DNA of 64,000 nucleotides from Alitta virens. Lineage: Eukaryota > Annelida > Polychaeta > Phyllodocida > Nereididae. The translations under genes and the position numbers were made by a program. The DNA lies in NCBI GenBank assembly GCA_932294295.1, contig OW028580.1, positions 28,156,896 to 28,220,895 on the forward strand, in the 5' to 3' direction. Shown one piece after another: positions 37,593-47,376 of the stretch. Numbering within the stretch: the stretch's first letter is position 1; each line of letters opens with the position of its first letter. The notes below the pieces were generated by a model. That model saw only the letters and a program-made list of their open reading frames with translations, ran no database searches and was not told the DNA's origin.

Positions 37593-37598
37593 GATTCG
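37593..37598. repeat. Polinton target site duplication, left copy (GATTCG)
   Basis: Identical to 59235-59240 and to the single copy at the empty site 28630-28635. Six-base duplications are the rule for Polintons. Confidence 0.96.
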
Positions 37599-37682
37599 AC
37601 TACGTGAGCGGCGTTTTACCGCCAAAGAGATCGCCGACCCCTGAGGGCATGAGATCAAAGGATCGATGCAATAGCCTCAGGG
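37599..37682 (+). repeat. Polinton left terminal inverted repeat (84 bp)
   Basis: Complementary to 59151-59234 with mismatches only at positions 39 and 46. It starts ACTACGTGAG, whereas many published Polintons start with AG. Confidence 0.95.
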
Positions 37683-38643
37683 GGGTAAAAGCCTTGGATC
37701 ATGCTCTAGTTCAATGTTTGGCCACAAGAGGGTGCCCCGGGCGTAATGAAATGCGAATATCAATTAGGCAACTTCAATGGTCAAGAATGGCCTGAGGGTA
37801 AAATGTAATGATTGTTAAATATGTACTTTAAGGTAAGTTTGGGGCTTATTAATGAATTTTACATAAATATAGGCTATAATACTTATCGAAATATACTCAT
37901 GAGAAAGTTAAAGTTATTCAGTCAACTATAACTTTAGTTATACAATACCGCTTTTGGTAAAGTTATTTAGGTCAATAGAAATATACATCATAATACCAAG
38001 GGAGGAGGAGGAGGACCTTAAGGAAGACAGCAGTATTGTGTAATTCTTTATTGCATAATATAAAAGAAGGATATTTATGATGTTCACGCTCATACTTTAT
38101 GCTAGAGTGAAACACTTCATAATAATGATAACTAAGCATATGTATTTTATAATGATAATTCCTCTTCATTATATTTTATGTCCATAAAGTGGTCTAAATG
38201 ACCAATTCATGCTGATATACTACCATCTTTTTTATATATATATATATATATATTTTATTTTTTGGAACAGAAAGACACCGAATGAAAGATGAGCTATTCA
38301 TGTTGATAGACTATCATCTTTGAATGGAATGACACCTAATGAAAGCTGAGCTTTCAGCATCAAGCATCTCATCTCATCAATGACAAGCTGTGCCTGTCAT
38401 TGGCCAATTTTTGTCGCATGCCTGGGAGCAATGACTGTTGTGAATTGAACACTTCTTGTCATTGGCCAACTTTTGTCGTATGCCTCCCAGCACTGGCTAC
38501 AGTGAACTTGCCACCTGGTGGCAATCAAGCTCATTGCTGTGTCTTCACTGTTTTTTAATATTTTTTTCCTTGCTATTTAACTAAAAGAAAGTACAATAAT
38601 TAGTCTCAGGCTGGTATAAACATTTATTTCCTGTAATCTCTAT

Positions 38644-38647
<4 letters not shown>

Positions 38648-38705
<58 letters not shown>
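38648..38705. repeat. (CT)n microsatellite
   Basis: Uninterrupted CT dinucleotides for about 58 bp. Confidence 0.97.
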
Positions 38706-38707
<2 letters not shown>

Positions 38708-38892
38708 TTACAACAAAATTATATATACATGTAAAAATGGCGAAAAAATATAATATAATATAATATAATAAAATATCAGTCCAAATATAATAAAAAAAGT
38801 ACAAAAATATTAATACAAAAATATAATTTAAATTCGAAAACTCTACTAAAAAAATCACTATGAAATATAAAGTGGCTATATACATACAGAAC

Positions 38893-38966
38893 ATTAAATT
38901 TTAGCATCCAAAGTACAAAATATGAATAAAAAAGAGAAGTTAAAATTCCAAACTACACTAAAAGTA

Positions 38967-39033
<67 letters not shown>

Positions 39034-39268
39034 ACATTAAATTTTAGTCACCAAAGTACAAAAAATCAATACAAAAGAGAAGTTAAAATATAAAACACAG
39101 GAAAAAGTACTATATATATATATATATACACGCAAAACATTAAATTCTAGTTATCAAAATATACTAATTCAGAAGAGAAGTTAAATAAGAAAACACGCTG
39201 AAAGTACTATATATATATATACACAAAAAATTAAAATCTAGCTGTCAAAGTACAAAAAATATGAATTA
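38893..39268. repeat. Minisatellite, about 3.5 units of roughly 90-130 bp
   Basis: Each unit starts taaatt(t/c)tag, continues with aaagtacaaaa and gagaagtta, then ends aaagtacta followed by a (CA)n or (TA)n tract. Unit length varies with the dinucleotide tract. Confidence 0.8.
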
Positions 39269-39529
39269 AAAAAAAAAAAAAAAAAGGTAATTTCACAATT
39301 TCTAGTCTTAAATCTTACATAAAACAAACCAGCAAAACAAACAAACAGCCAAATAACCAGTATAAAGAAAGAAGAATAACAAAAATGAATAAAATAAAAA
39401 AATATAAAAATTAAAAATAAATTAAAAAAAAACCCTTAACAGCGAAACAAAATACCATTCTAGCTTACCCCTCATAAAAACCCTTAGCTATCAAAAGAAA
39501 ATCACATTCTAGCTTACCCCCCTAAATAG

Positions 39530-39646
39530 TTACAGTAGTGGCAAGTTTCGGGCACGTAATCTCAGGGGCAAAATGTTATTTACGTTTATACCCGCAAGGT
39601 GTCTCTGGTGACGCGCAGCTCTAGGTCTTCGGAGGGCCTCCGCGGC

Positions 39647-39681
<35 letters not shown>

Positions 39682-39988
39682 AACCGCCTAAGGGCTGACC
39701 GAAGGGCTGACCTGCTTCACCCCTCACCCTCGCACCGTGGTTGTTGATGTTGTTGTTGTTGTCATTGTTGACATTGCCGTTACGCCTGTTATTTCTGCGG
39801 GCTATCGCTCTAATTAGCCACTGGTTGAGTCTTAGAAGTATCAATAACAAAAGATTCTCCTCATCGGCATTCTCAAAAGCAATCGCCATGTCGACATTGC
39901 CAATGTAGATCATTATAAGACGGCCCATTCCCCGTAACGCTAAAGATACCAGGAGCTTCTTTAGGCGGCTAAAAGCATAATCCCTGGT
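39530..39988 (-). CDS. Small basic poly-Ala/Asn protein, probable 3' exon
   Basis: An unrecognised product. The frame is open from a good splice acceptor (polypyrimidine plus CAG, exon start 39988, phase 0) to the stop at 39530. The first in-frame ATG, at 39928, would give 132 aa. The product has a hydrophobic stretch (ENLLLLILLRLNQWLI), an Arg/Asn-rich centre (RRNNRRNGNVNNDNNNN), a run of about 14 Ala from a GCA microsatellite, and an Arg-rich C-terminus. It lies just downstream of the membrane-protein gene at 40402-41145 and may share its transcript. A GTTAGT donor-like site follows that gene's stop codon, and another possible donor (GTAATT) overlaps the stop. Basic small proteins in Polintons could bind DNA, but that is only a guess. 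Confidence 0.5.
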
Positions 39989-40290
39989 CTGAAAAAAAAG
40001 AAAATAATAAAGCTATTAGCGGTTGCCAATTACGCGATTTATAACATAGCATCTTCATCTACATTACAGAAACATACTACATAAGTCATGTACTATCGAA
40101 TACTTTACAAAAGTACTAGCTAAATGTACATCGGTTCAGTCGTAAGTTTACATTGAGGGAAATGCTTATAAGTTACATTTAATAAAGTACCCTCAAAAAC
40201 AGCCATGTAGGACGCATTATCATTACTAAAGATTGTACTATATCATGATGAACTGTATAATGCAATTATACATACTTACATACACATATA

Positions 40291-40325
<35 letters not shown>

Positions 40326-40401
40326 CACGTTATTAGCGCTTTTAAGAATATTTTATATAAGCAGCTGATTGAAACTCGAAAGAATCAAAGAACTAACCTA
40401 A

Positions 40402-41145
40402 TTACAGGGTAGTCGTAGATGTAGATGAAGACGAAGTACTGAAGCCTTCTTCCAGATTGTACAGAGCGCAATTAGTACAGCTGAAGCACCTGGCGCAAAG
40501 GTGAAAGGGGCACAGCAATACAGCTATACATCTAAGACAGAAGTATACTGCATAGATAGGTGGATCGTTACTCCTTGCGTGAGTGTTAATTCGCGCGTGA
40601 AGATTCACAAGACTCACCAAAATGCATGCAGTACAAATCGCTCCGACGATCCCCGATATGACGGCCCACGCTATCATGACATTGAGCGTTTTAAATGTCA
40701 CCACTTCATCATCATCATCATCGTCTTCGTCATCTTGAGTAGCATGGTCATACTTCATTGGTCGGGGGGTGGCAATCGGATCAGTCCCTCGTTTGAAGGG
40801 GGTCAGGGCCTTGGTCAGGGGTACAGCGTATATAGCCGAGTCAGCAACGCAGAGGATCCAGGGGAAATCTTGCTCGACCCTGGAGCATTCTAGGTCCGAT
40901 AACCCCATGAGCATAACTCTCGCGAATCCGGATGTGTCAGCCAGAGTGTCCAGGTCGAAGTTTCCAGTTGTCTTCATCGTCAACCGCTTGTCCTGCCTGT
41001 TGTTCACCAGGAAATAGGGAGCCGCCCTAATCTCATTGCAAACGACTTCTCCCGAAGAAGTACATCTGCACTGTCCTTCATTACCGCATAGCCAGCCCTC
41101 GCTCGTACATATACCCAATGCGAAAAGCATTAGAATCCGATACAT
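40402..41145 (-). CDS. Signal-peptide membrane protein with LRRNT-like ectodomain
   Basis: A 247-aa protein of no recognised Polinton family. Residues 1 to about 17 are a signal peptide (MYRILMLFALGICTSEG). The ectodomain has a Cys cluster C20, C26, C28, C36 in a CxC...V.C arrangement that looks like a leucine-rich-repeat N-terminal cap, and then C87 and C99. An acidic run (about 138-147, DDEDDDDDDE) precedes a transmembrane helix at about 154-181. A second hydrophobic, Cys-rich segment follows (about 197-226, FCLRCIAVLLCPFHLC), then a Ser/Thr tail. The topology suggests a type I membrane protein with a palmitoylatable or second membrane-inserted segment. It could be an envelope or receptor-like accessory, or a captured host gene. 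No fusion-protein motif is visible. Confidence 0.75.
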   Translation of the reverse strand: MYRILMLFALGICTSEGWLCGNEGQCRCTSSGEVVCNEIRAAPYFLVNNRQDKRLTMKTTGNFDLDTLADTSGFARVMLMGLSDLECSRVEQDFPWILCVADSAIYAVPLTKALTPFKRGTDPIATPRPMKYDHATQDDEDDDDDDEVVTFKTLNVMIAWAVISGIVGAICTACILVSLVNLHARINTHARSNDPPIYAVYFCLRCIAVLLCPFHLCARCFSCTNCALYNLEEGFSTSSSSTSTTTL

Positions 41146-41463
41146 ATTTACTATTTTTTCTGACTTTCTCTCTTTCTCTCAATCTGCAATTTTTTCAAAC
41201 GTCTTCTCTCTCCAAAATCTCAAGGCTTTATGAGGCAATAAATGGTCAAAACATCCTGCACAGAGGGGGGTACAACCCTGACCATTGTGTAATAAAACAA
41301 AAGACTTGACCTCCTGGTAGCAATTAGACAATAGAGGGTGTATAATCTAATTGAATTGTAAGTTATATTCACTTGTAATTGTCCTGGACACAGAGGGTTG
41401 AGGGTGTGATCAAACATGTGAATATCACTGACCTCAAAATATAATAGACCTCATGAGTGTTTG

Positions 41464-42000
<537 letters not shown>

Positions 42001-42380
42001 TTATGTCTTAGATGTATAGCATTATATTTCGTGTATAAGATATTGTTTTATAAAATACATCTCAGCATGTTTCATAATTCGAAAATACAGCTACAGCACA
42101 ATGAAACCATTATAGACATAGCCCTCAGGGTAAACAAAATGTTCATGTTGTCAGCGGGGGCGGTTGAGACAAAGCTCTTTGACACCTCCATATGAACCGT
42201 TTTCTATTGATTACAGTGTTGCTTATGTTCTACCATATGTATACGCTAGGCAGTGATGTATCACCGATGACCTTTCGAGGTCAAAGTGCACTACTATGAG
42301 AGTGGTCATCTCCGTAAAAAGGTGTCCTTTGGACCACAACCCAAACATCTCCCAGGGAGTGCCTCAGGGTAAAAATGAGG

Positions 42381-42389
42381 TATAAAAAG
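42381..42389 (+). promoter_or_regulatory. TATA box of plus-strand promoter inside the Polinton
   Basis: TATAAAAAG lies about 33 bp upstream of an initiator-like TCACTT (A at 42414). The spacing is canonical for RNA polymerase II. Confidence 0.65.
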
Positions 42390-42413
42390 CCCCGGTACCG
42401 AGACATTAGTATC

Positions 42414-42569
42414 ACTTCTATTTTTTGCTGCAACCATTACATCTGCAAGAGGAATTTCTGGGCACTTTTTTTTGCTGACGTTTTTGTTTTTTGGACACAC
42501 TCAGCCTACCAAAACTGACTGAATTGAACTCCTCGACCGTCTACATTCTACTGCATCAGTTCACCACTT
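42414..42569 (+). other. Candidate non-coding 5' leader exon
   Basis: From the predicted start site to a consensus donor (GTAAGT at 42570) there is no ATG in about 156 nt, as expected of a spliced untranslated leader. The next plus-strand acceptors with coding sequence behind them are at 49971 and 51851. The intron would therefore be 7-9 kb and run antisense to the whole structural cluster. This is inference from sequence signals only. Confidence 0.45.
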
Positions 42570-42771
42570 GTAAGTTACTTTTTTACTTTATCTATACTAA
42601 TAACTGTCATTTATCGCCTTCTTATAATGTTAATCGACGCAGGGTCAATGTTTAGTATTTTATAGTAAGTAATTCGGGAAACAATGGTGATTGAGTCATA
42701 CTATATTTATTGATAATCAACAGTGCACATCAGATACATTTATATTTACAAAAATCAGCAGTTCTTAGTCT

Positions 42772-42802
<31 letters not shown>

Positions 42803-42917
42803 CATGCAATGTTAAGAGTCTGCAAACTAGACACAGTTAAATAAATATACGTAAAGTTTTTTTCATTCCTTATAAACCGCATTATAATATAATATAATAT
42901 GATGATAATATTATAAG

Positions 42918-42956
<39 letters not shown>

Positions 42957-43120
42957 GCTATGTACACGCATTCCTTAGACATAAATAATTTCATGTATGT
43001 TGCATTATTCACTCCGCATAATGTTTTTATTGATATGCAGATATAGCTAAATCGAGACATTAATTAATAATAATAATAATAATAATAGCAATGTACACGC
43101 ATTCCTAATATCAATCAGGC

Positions 43121-43260
43121 CATCAGTCAGTCAGTCAGTCAGTCAGTCAGTCAGTCAGTCAGTCAGTTAGTTGGATATTAAGTCAGACATGCGGCCAGTC
43201 AGTCAGTCAGTCAGTCAGTCAGTCAGTCAGTCAGTCAGGCAGTCAGTTAGTTAGTTAGTT
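43121..43260. repeat. (CAGT)n microsatellites
   Basis: Two blocks of tcag/tcagt repeats separated by about 35 bp, just downstream of the protease gene. Confidence 0.95.
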
Positions 43261-43274
43261 GATCAGTTGACTGG

Positions 43275-43775
43275 TCAGTTGGTTAGTCCCTTAGTTAAGC
43301 TGCTATTTAATTGTCGATCACCATATAGCGCCATGCAATGTTCTTTTACATCTCCGATGTCTTTAAGTATATTCAAAACATTCAATCTTTTTAACTTTCT
43401 ACATCGATAATAAGCGTATACTAGAGAGTAAAAACCACATTTTTCGTTAGAAATCAACGAATAATTCCTCGAACAGTTCTCGAATTGTCTCATAAACACC
43501 TCCATTTCTCTATTGTAGGTCGTCTCTCCCTGGGCATCGAAAATTTCCAGATTATTCTCGACCTCATTACGTCTACTACCATCACCATGAATCCTCAGGA
43601 AAATCCAATGGCCGACGTCTCCGCGTAAGTACGATTTTTCGTTACAATTTACGACGTAGCAACCCGTCATTTTGACGGGTACGTATTTCAGAGCATTACA
43701 GGGTATAACGGCCATAATTTCTGCTGATACTATTACGTCATTCCACAGTAGCTCGTATATTTGGTCGGTGTTCAT
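43275..43775 (-). CDS. PRO: Adenain/Ulp1-like cysteine protease (Polinton PRO)
   Basis: A 166-aa homologue of the adenovirus maturation protease and Ulp1 clan. The catalytic order is conserved: His56 in GHWIFL, Asp80 in EIFDAQG, Cys113 in EKCGFYSLVYAYY. The CG.YS/C..A block around the nucleophile is typical. In adenoviruses and, by inference, Polintons this enzyme trims capsid precursors during virion maturation. Its ATG overlaps the major capsid stop codon as ATGA (43772-43775), so it is the last gene of the structural cluster. The length is a little under adenain (about 200 aa), but all three catalytic blocks are present. Confidence 0.92.
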   Translation of the reverse strand: MNTDQIYELLWNDVIVSAEIMAVIPCNALKYVPVKMTGCYVVNCNEKSYLRGDVGHWIFLRIHGDGSRRNEVENNLEIFDAQGETTYNREMEVFMRQFENCSRNYSLISNEKCGFYSLVYAYYRCRKLKRLNVLNILKDIGDVKEHCMALYGDRQLNSSLTKGLTN

Positions 43776-44880
43776 GTCAGATAGATATTGCGGGCGTAGT
43801 CTATACTGAAAAGACCCGGATACGTCACTTTCGTTATCATAACAGCCGATTCGGGTAGAGGTGACTTAAATCTAAGTTCTATTCTCACGCTACCGTCTCT
43901 CGTAACAGGGTAAAAGCCCTCGTAGTTCTGAGGCGCCAGGTCTATGACGAATAAGCTGTAGCCCTCCTTGTACTCCTCTCTAGTGATCCTCGCACTCCCA
44001 TTGAAATTTGGTTTTCTCTTGTAAAGTTCAGAATAGCAGTTTATGTACTTGTCTTCCGAGAAGTCGATGCTTAGAGGTCCGTCAGGCGTGGGCATTCCAG
44101 ACAGACTGACATTGACGTAAGTTATGTCGTAGTGTCTGAAATTGTACGGGTTCTTGGCTAGGCTGCCGCTCATAGATTCCCCTGAGACAAAGCCCATCAC
44201 TATCTTGCTAGGTATTCTACCGTTGTACGCGTCTTCTATGTAATACGACGAGGTGTCCTTGGCTAAATTAAATTTTCTCAATTCTTCTCTAGTGTAGAAA
44301 TATTGAGCTAAAGATATCTCCTCTTCCATGACTTTTTGATGACCCAGCAATACGAGATTCGAAGGCGTCACGTGTTTCAGAATAAGAGTGATGTCTTTAA
44401 TTTCGAGAATGTAGTCTTTCTTGTTAGTGTTTGAGCTCAGCAATCTGAAGGCGCTGGAAGTTGGCGTGAGAGTCATGTCTATAGAGACGCCGTTTAAAAG
44501 CATTTTGTTCACTTTAAAAACATCGACGTCCACCTTACACAATAGTTCAACCGTTTTGCTCGATCTCATGCCAGCTGATCTCTTTTTTAATCCCTCATTT
44601 CCACCAGTCATCAGACTCACATCGTCCATGCATCTTGCAGTATCTTTATGGAACAATGCGCATTCCAGCTGGGCGTCATTTAAATCACTCTCTCCTAGTA
44701 ATGTGTTTATTAAAGCCTTGTAGCTGTAACCGGTCTGACCGCCAGTGACCACTCTGTCATTAAGTCTCACTTCTACCTGATCCCAGAGCGCATGACCCAA
44801 GTTATTGATCACTCCTACACTCCACCCCCCTTCATCCTCGTCCTCATCCTCGCCCTCGCCCTCGCCCTCGTCCTCGTCCT

Positions 44881-44936
<56 letters not shown>

Positions 44937-45217
44937 CCTTTATTCTTCTTTTTAGTCTTTTCATTAATGGGAGAGCCGTCCTCGGTGACTATCCTCACCC
45001 TTGTCTTTAGATAGACACTGGACATGTCTATGTAAGCTGTACCCGCACCCGGTACATGAAATTTCACATCCCCCTCAGACGTAAATTGGTTGATAGGTTT
45101 ATGAGTTAAATACTTCACGTTCGTCACTCCCAGGTTGCTCAGAGGAAGGTTGAACAAATTAAGAGTGTCATCATAGGCTAGTTCTATCGATTGCAGAACC
45201 TTTTCACCCGAGGCCAT
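43772..45217 (-). CDS. Polinton major capsid protein (double jelly-roll, hexon-like)
   Basis: A 481-aa protein whose N-terminal IELAYDDTLNLFNLP ... YLTHKPINQFTSEGD ... GAGTAYIDMSSVYLKTRVRI block matches the opening of Polinton and other hexon-like double jelly-roll capsid proteins as I know them. 'YIDLS.TYL' after a short lead is diagnostic. Position and size fit: it lies between the minor capsid protein and the protease and is about 480-600 aa in the family. Such proteins form trimeric capsomers of an icosahedral shell. An unusual low-complexity insert sits near residues 94-132: about 14 Ala from a GCA/GCT microsatellite, followed by a Glu/Asp/Gly tract. It is presumably in a surface loop. 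The start overlaps the preceding gene by 14 nt. Confidence 0.9.
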
Positions 45218-45665
45218 GTTGACTGAAAATATCCTTGGTTTTAGTTAATTTTTTCTTCTTGTTCTTTTTATCGCCAACAGTCGCTTTGCCAGTGCCAGTG
45301 CCAGTGCTAGTGCTAGCGCTAGGTCTCTGCTTTCTTTTCCTGCTTACCTGAGCACTCGCCGTGTTGGTCTTAACAACTGAGGCACGCGGTGGCTCTGCAG
45401 ACCTTTTATCATTTTCCATGCGCAAATCGGCCTCCGCCATTTCATTAGACTGCCCAACAGGTGACACTATGGTTAGGGGTAAACTCTCATTTACTTTCGA
45501 TCCATTGACATCCGTTACACGTCTTTTTTCGATCACCACCGGTAGGGGGCGAGTAGACAGCATGGTAGTGGCTCCGGCAGTTTTTTTAAAATGTTCTATC
45601 CAGGGCAAGGGGTCCATAGCCGCTAGCGATTTGTATCTCGCTTCCATATTAGCTCTAAAGTACAC
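45204..45665 (-). CDS. Basic Ser/Thr/Lys-rich Polinton protein, unidentified
   Basis: A 153-aa protein overlapping the minor capsid gene upstream by 43 nt (25 nt if Met7 at 45647 is the true start) and the major capsid gene downstream by 14 nt. The first third is mixed polar sequence (SLAAMDPLPWIEHFKKT). The remainder is disordered, with an SRKRKQRP cluster, a (ST/GT)n tract from a microsatellite and a KKNKKKKLTKTK cluster. The two Lys/Arg clusters look like nuclear localisation or nucleic-acid binding signals. Placement between the two capsid genes suggests a virion-associated or core-like role, but no family can be named. Confidence 0.75.
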   Translation of the reverse strand: MYFRANMEARYKSLAAMDPLPWIEHFKKTAGATTMLSTRPLPVVIEKRRVTDVNGSKVNESLPLTIVSPVGQSNEMAEADLRMENDKRSAEPPRASVVKTNTASAQVSRKRKQRPSASTSTGTGTGKATVGDKKNKKKKLTKTKDIFSQHGLG

Positions 45666-46084
45666 TTAGTCGAATGTCTAGTTTCTCTTACTAGTTCTGG
45701 CAGAACGTTCCAGCTCGAATCTCGCAGTTCTATGGAAATATGGCTCACGTCCTTCACTCTCAGGGGCGTGTAGAGTACTGATTGAAAGCGTACATAGTTA
45801 TGGCGTCTTATTTCACCCAGAGCTATGGATCTCAGCACCGCTCTGTACGTGTCGCCCAATGTAACTCCCTCTACTTCGGGGCACACCACGTATACCACAT
45901 CCCATTTATTAGCGCCCGCTCCCACGCTAGGTATAGCTATCTCGACAAGCCCCAAGTACCACTGGCCTCTGGATGTTGCGTTGACTGGCCTCGAGAATGA
46001 CTCCGGTAGCTGCACAGTAAATTTACCGGCTGTGTTATTCCGATTTATGTCCAACGACTGGTGGCTGTCCAGATAAATAAACAT
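45623..46084 (-). CDS. Polinton minor capsid protein (single jelly-roll, penton-like)
   Basis: A 153-aa protein beginning MFIYLDSHQSLDINRNNTAG, followed by FTVQLPESF and a GQWYLGLVEIAIPS block. This is the layout of Polinton penton-like minor capsid proteins: an N-terminal 'L.S..S...Y..N....F...LP..L.L.G.W.VGL.EI..P' pattern and small size. It should occupy the fivefold vertices. The C-terminus ends in beta-strand-rich sequence (ISIELRDSSWNVLPEL) typical of the last jelly-roll strands. It is encoded 63 nt downstream of the integrase and overlaps the next gene by 43 nt. Confidence 0.87.
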   Translation of the reverse strand: MFIYLDSHQSLDINRNNTAGKFTVQLPESFSRPVNATSRGQWYLGLVEIAIPSVGAGANKWDVVYVVCPEVEGVTLGDTYRAVLRSIALGEIRRHNYVRFQSVLYTPLRVKDVSHISIELRDSSWNVLPELVRETRHSTKCTLELIWKRDTNR

Positions 46085-46106
46085 TTCAGTCTTTCCTGTC
46101 CTCGCC

Positions 46107-46203
46107 TTAGTCTTAAGTCTTAAGTCTTAAGTCTCAAGTTTTAAGTCTTAAGTCTTAGACGTAGTCTTAGTCTTAGTCTTAGTCTTAGTCTTAGTCTTAG
46201 CCT
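46107..46203. repeat. Simple repeat (TCTTAAG / TCTTAG)n
   Basis: Tandem tcttaagtcttaag then tagtcttagtct units start in the 63-bp spacer and run into the 3' end of the integrase gene, where they encode a (KT)n tail. Confidence 0.9.
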
Positions 46204-47374
46204 TCAACGTCTTGATATTAGAGCTGAGTAGCCACTGATTGTATTTCGATGGCCAGGACTGATACTTAACTAGACTTTCTTCTACTCCGTCACGCCTCAG
46301 TCGTTTCTTGATCACTTTTTCGATCTTGAAGAAAGCGTCGGGGTCAAATTTCACCGACGTCAGTTCATTAGCGTAGAAAGGCCCCGATACGTCTTCTCCC
46401 TCGTAGTCTTTCAGGTAATAAATAGCAACTCCGTCAGAGAATTTCCTGTTCCTGACAGTAAATACTTCGCCTGTAAACTGCTCGTCGTAAGAACGAAAAA
46501 AATTCCCTTTACGCTTGTAGGACGCTCTCACTCGCTGATTTATAGCGAATTTGTATCGATGTAGTCTCTTGCTTCCAGAAGTAGAAATGGCTAGCTTGAA
46601 CGCTCCGATCAAGTCTTTGCTATTTCGCTGAGTGACGTATTGGTAGTCCCATATTTCCTGCTCGTTTTCCTGGTCGACGCTTTTAGGACTCACTCCTATA
46701 CTAGAGTGAATAGTGGCGTTGTACGAGGCGGCAATTCCTCCTATTTCCTCTAGATACCCGTAGCCGTTGGCGTATTGGAAGTATTGGAATAGCCTTTTTT
46801 TCAACCCTTTAATAGCCGCTTCGGCGTAGTTGGCCTTGGTTTCTGTATTGCTTAAGACGTGTCTTACTCCCTTGTCTTTAAGTAAATCCCTGACCTGGGA
46901 ATTTGTGAATTCGGTCCCCCTGTCGGACCTTATGAATTTCGGTGTCCCCGAGTCTCCCGCTTCGGCGAATATTTCTTGGAAAGCTATTTTCATGTGCCTG
47001 GCGCTTTTGCTCTTGACCGCTCCGAGTCTGCAGTATCTAGAGAAGACGTCTATAGCCACCAGGATGTAGGCGAACCCTCGATTAGCGTTCTTGAACCTTT
47101 CGCCATTCAATACCAGAAGATCGCAGTCCCACATGTGATTCATACCGGGCGCTATGACTCTTCTATACTTCGAGGGTTTTTCTCTGGAGGACTTGTGTAA
47201 AGTGACAATGTCCTGAGACTCGGCCCATTCTTCTATTCTAGTCATGCTTATGTCGTATCGACCTTCGCTCTTTATAACCGCGTATAACTTGGCAGCACTG
47301 GTGAAGCCGCCGGGTGACTTATAATTGTAAAATCTGCGCGATAAATAAGCGTCAATGTCTTTGGGTAGAGGCAT
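46148..47374 (-). CDS. INT: Polinton integrase with C-terminal chromodomain
   Basis: A 408-aa RNase H-fold DDE integrase related to retroviral and Ty3/Gypsy enzymes. Catalytic Asp85 lies in MWDCDLL, Asp151 in FIRSDRGTEFTNS and Glu185 in NYAEAAIKGLKKRL. An SH3-like segment (about 290-345) is followed by a chromodomain at about 345-392 (FFKIEKVIKKRL...LVKYQSWPSKYNQWLLSSNI). This shows the classic chromo pattern of an initial 'EKI' strand and 'W....W' core. The tail is a Lys/Thr repeat. The enzyme should cut and join the element termini, producing the 6-bp duplication seen here. The chromodomain may steer insertion to modified chromatin. All three catalytic residues are intact. Confidence 0.95.
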   Translation of the reverse strand: MPLPKDIDAYLSRRFYNYKSPGGFTSAAKLYAVIKSEGRYDISMTRIEEWAESQDIVTLHKSSREKPSKYRRVIAPGMNHMWDCDLLVLNGERFKNANRGFAYILVAIDVFSRYCRLGAVKSKSARHMKIAFQEIFAEAGDSGTPKFIRSDRGTEFTNSQVRDLLKDKGVRHVLSNTETKANYAEAAIKGLKKRLFQYFQYANGYGYLEEIGGIAASYNATIHSSIGVSPKSVDQENEQEIWDYQYVTQRNSKDLIGAFKLAISTSGSKRLHRYKFAINQRVRASYKRKGNFFRSYDEQFTGEVFTVRNRKFSDGVAIYYLKDYEGEDVSGPFYANELTSVKFDPDAFFKIEKVIKKRLRRDGVEESLVKYQSWPSKYNQWLLSSNIKTLKAKTKTKTKTKTKTTSKT

Positions 47375-47376
47375 GA

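Larger units (their letters stand above)
35665..37598. repeat. Segmental duplication, copy B, left part
   Basis: Matches copy A from about 26700 to the GATTCG target site at 28635. The match resumes at 59235 on the far side of the Polinton. Confidence 0.9.
37683..39529. other. Polinton left subterminal region, non-coding
   Basis: AT-rich with no supported gene. It contains a two-copy imperfect repeat near 38393-38505 (tgtcattggccaa.ttttgtcg), a (CT)n run, and a minisatellite with embedded (CA)n and (TA)n. Confidence 0.6.

Noticed and set aside
40501..41017. Plus-strand frames opposite the membrane-protein gene
   Set aside because: Minus-strand frame has a signal peptide, TM helix and ordered Cys pattern; the plus-strand frames do not.
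42306..42500. 64-codon minus-strand frame rich in Lys and Pro
   Set aside because: Overlaps the plus-strand TATA box and leader; no motif and no splice or promoter support.
43121..43260. Regularly spaced direct repeats that might suggest a CRISPR-like array
   Set aside because: Simple CAGT microsatellite with no unique spacers, in a eukaryotic element.
44792..45014. Ser/Ala/Leu-rich plus-strand frames
   Set aside because: Shadows of the major capsid gene's low-complexity insert.
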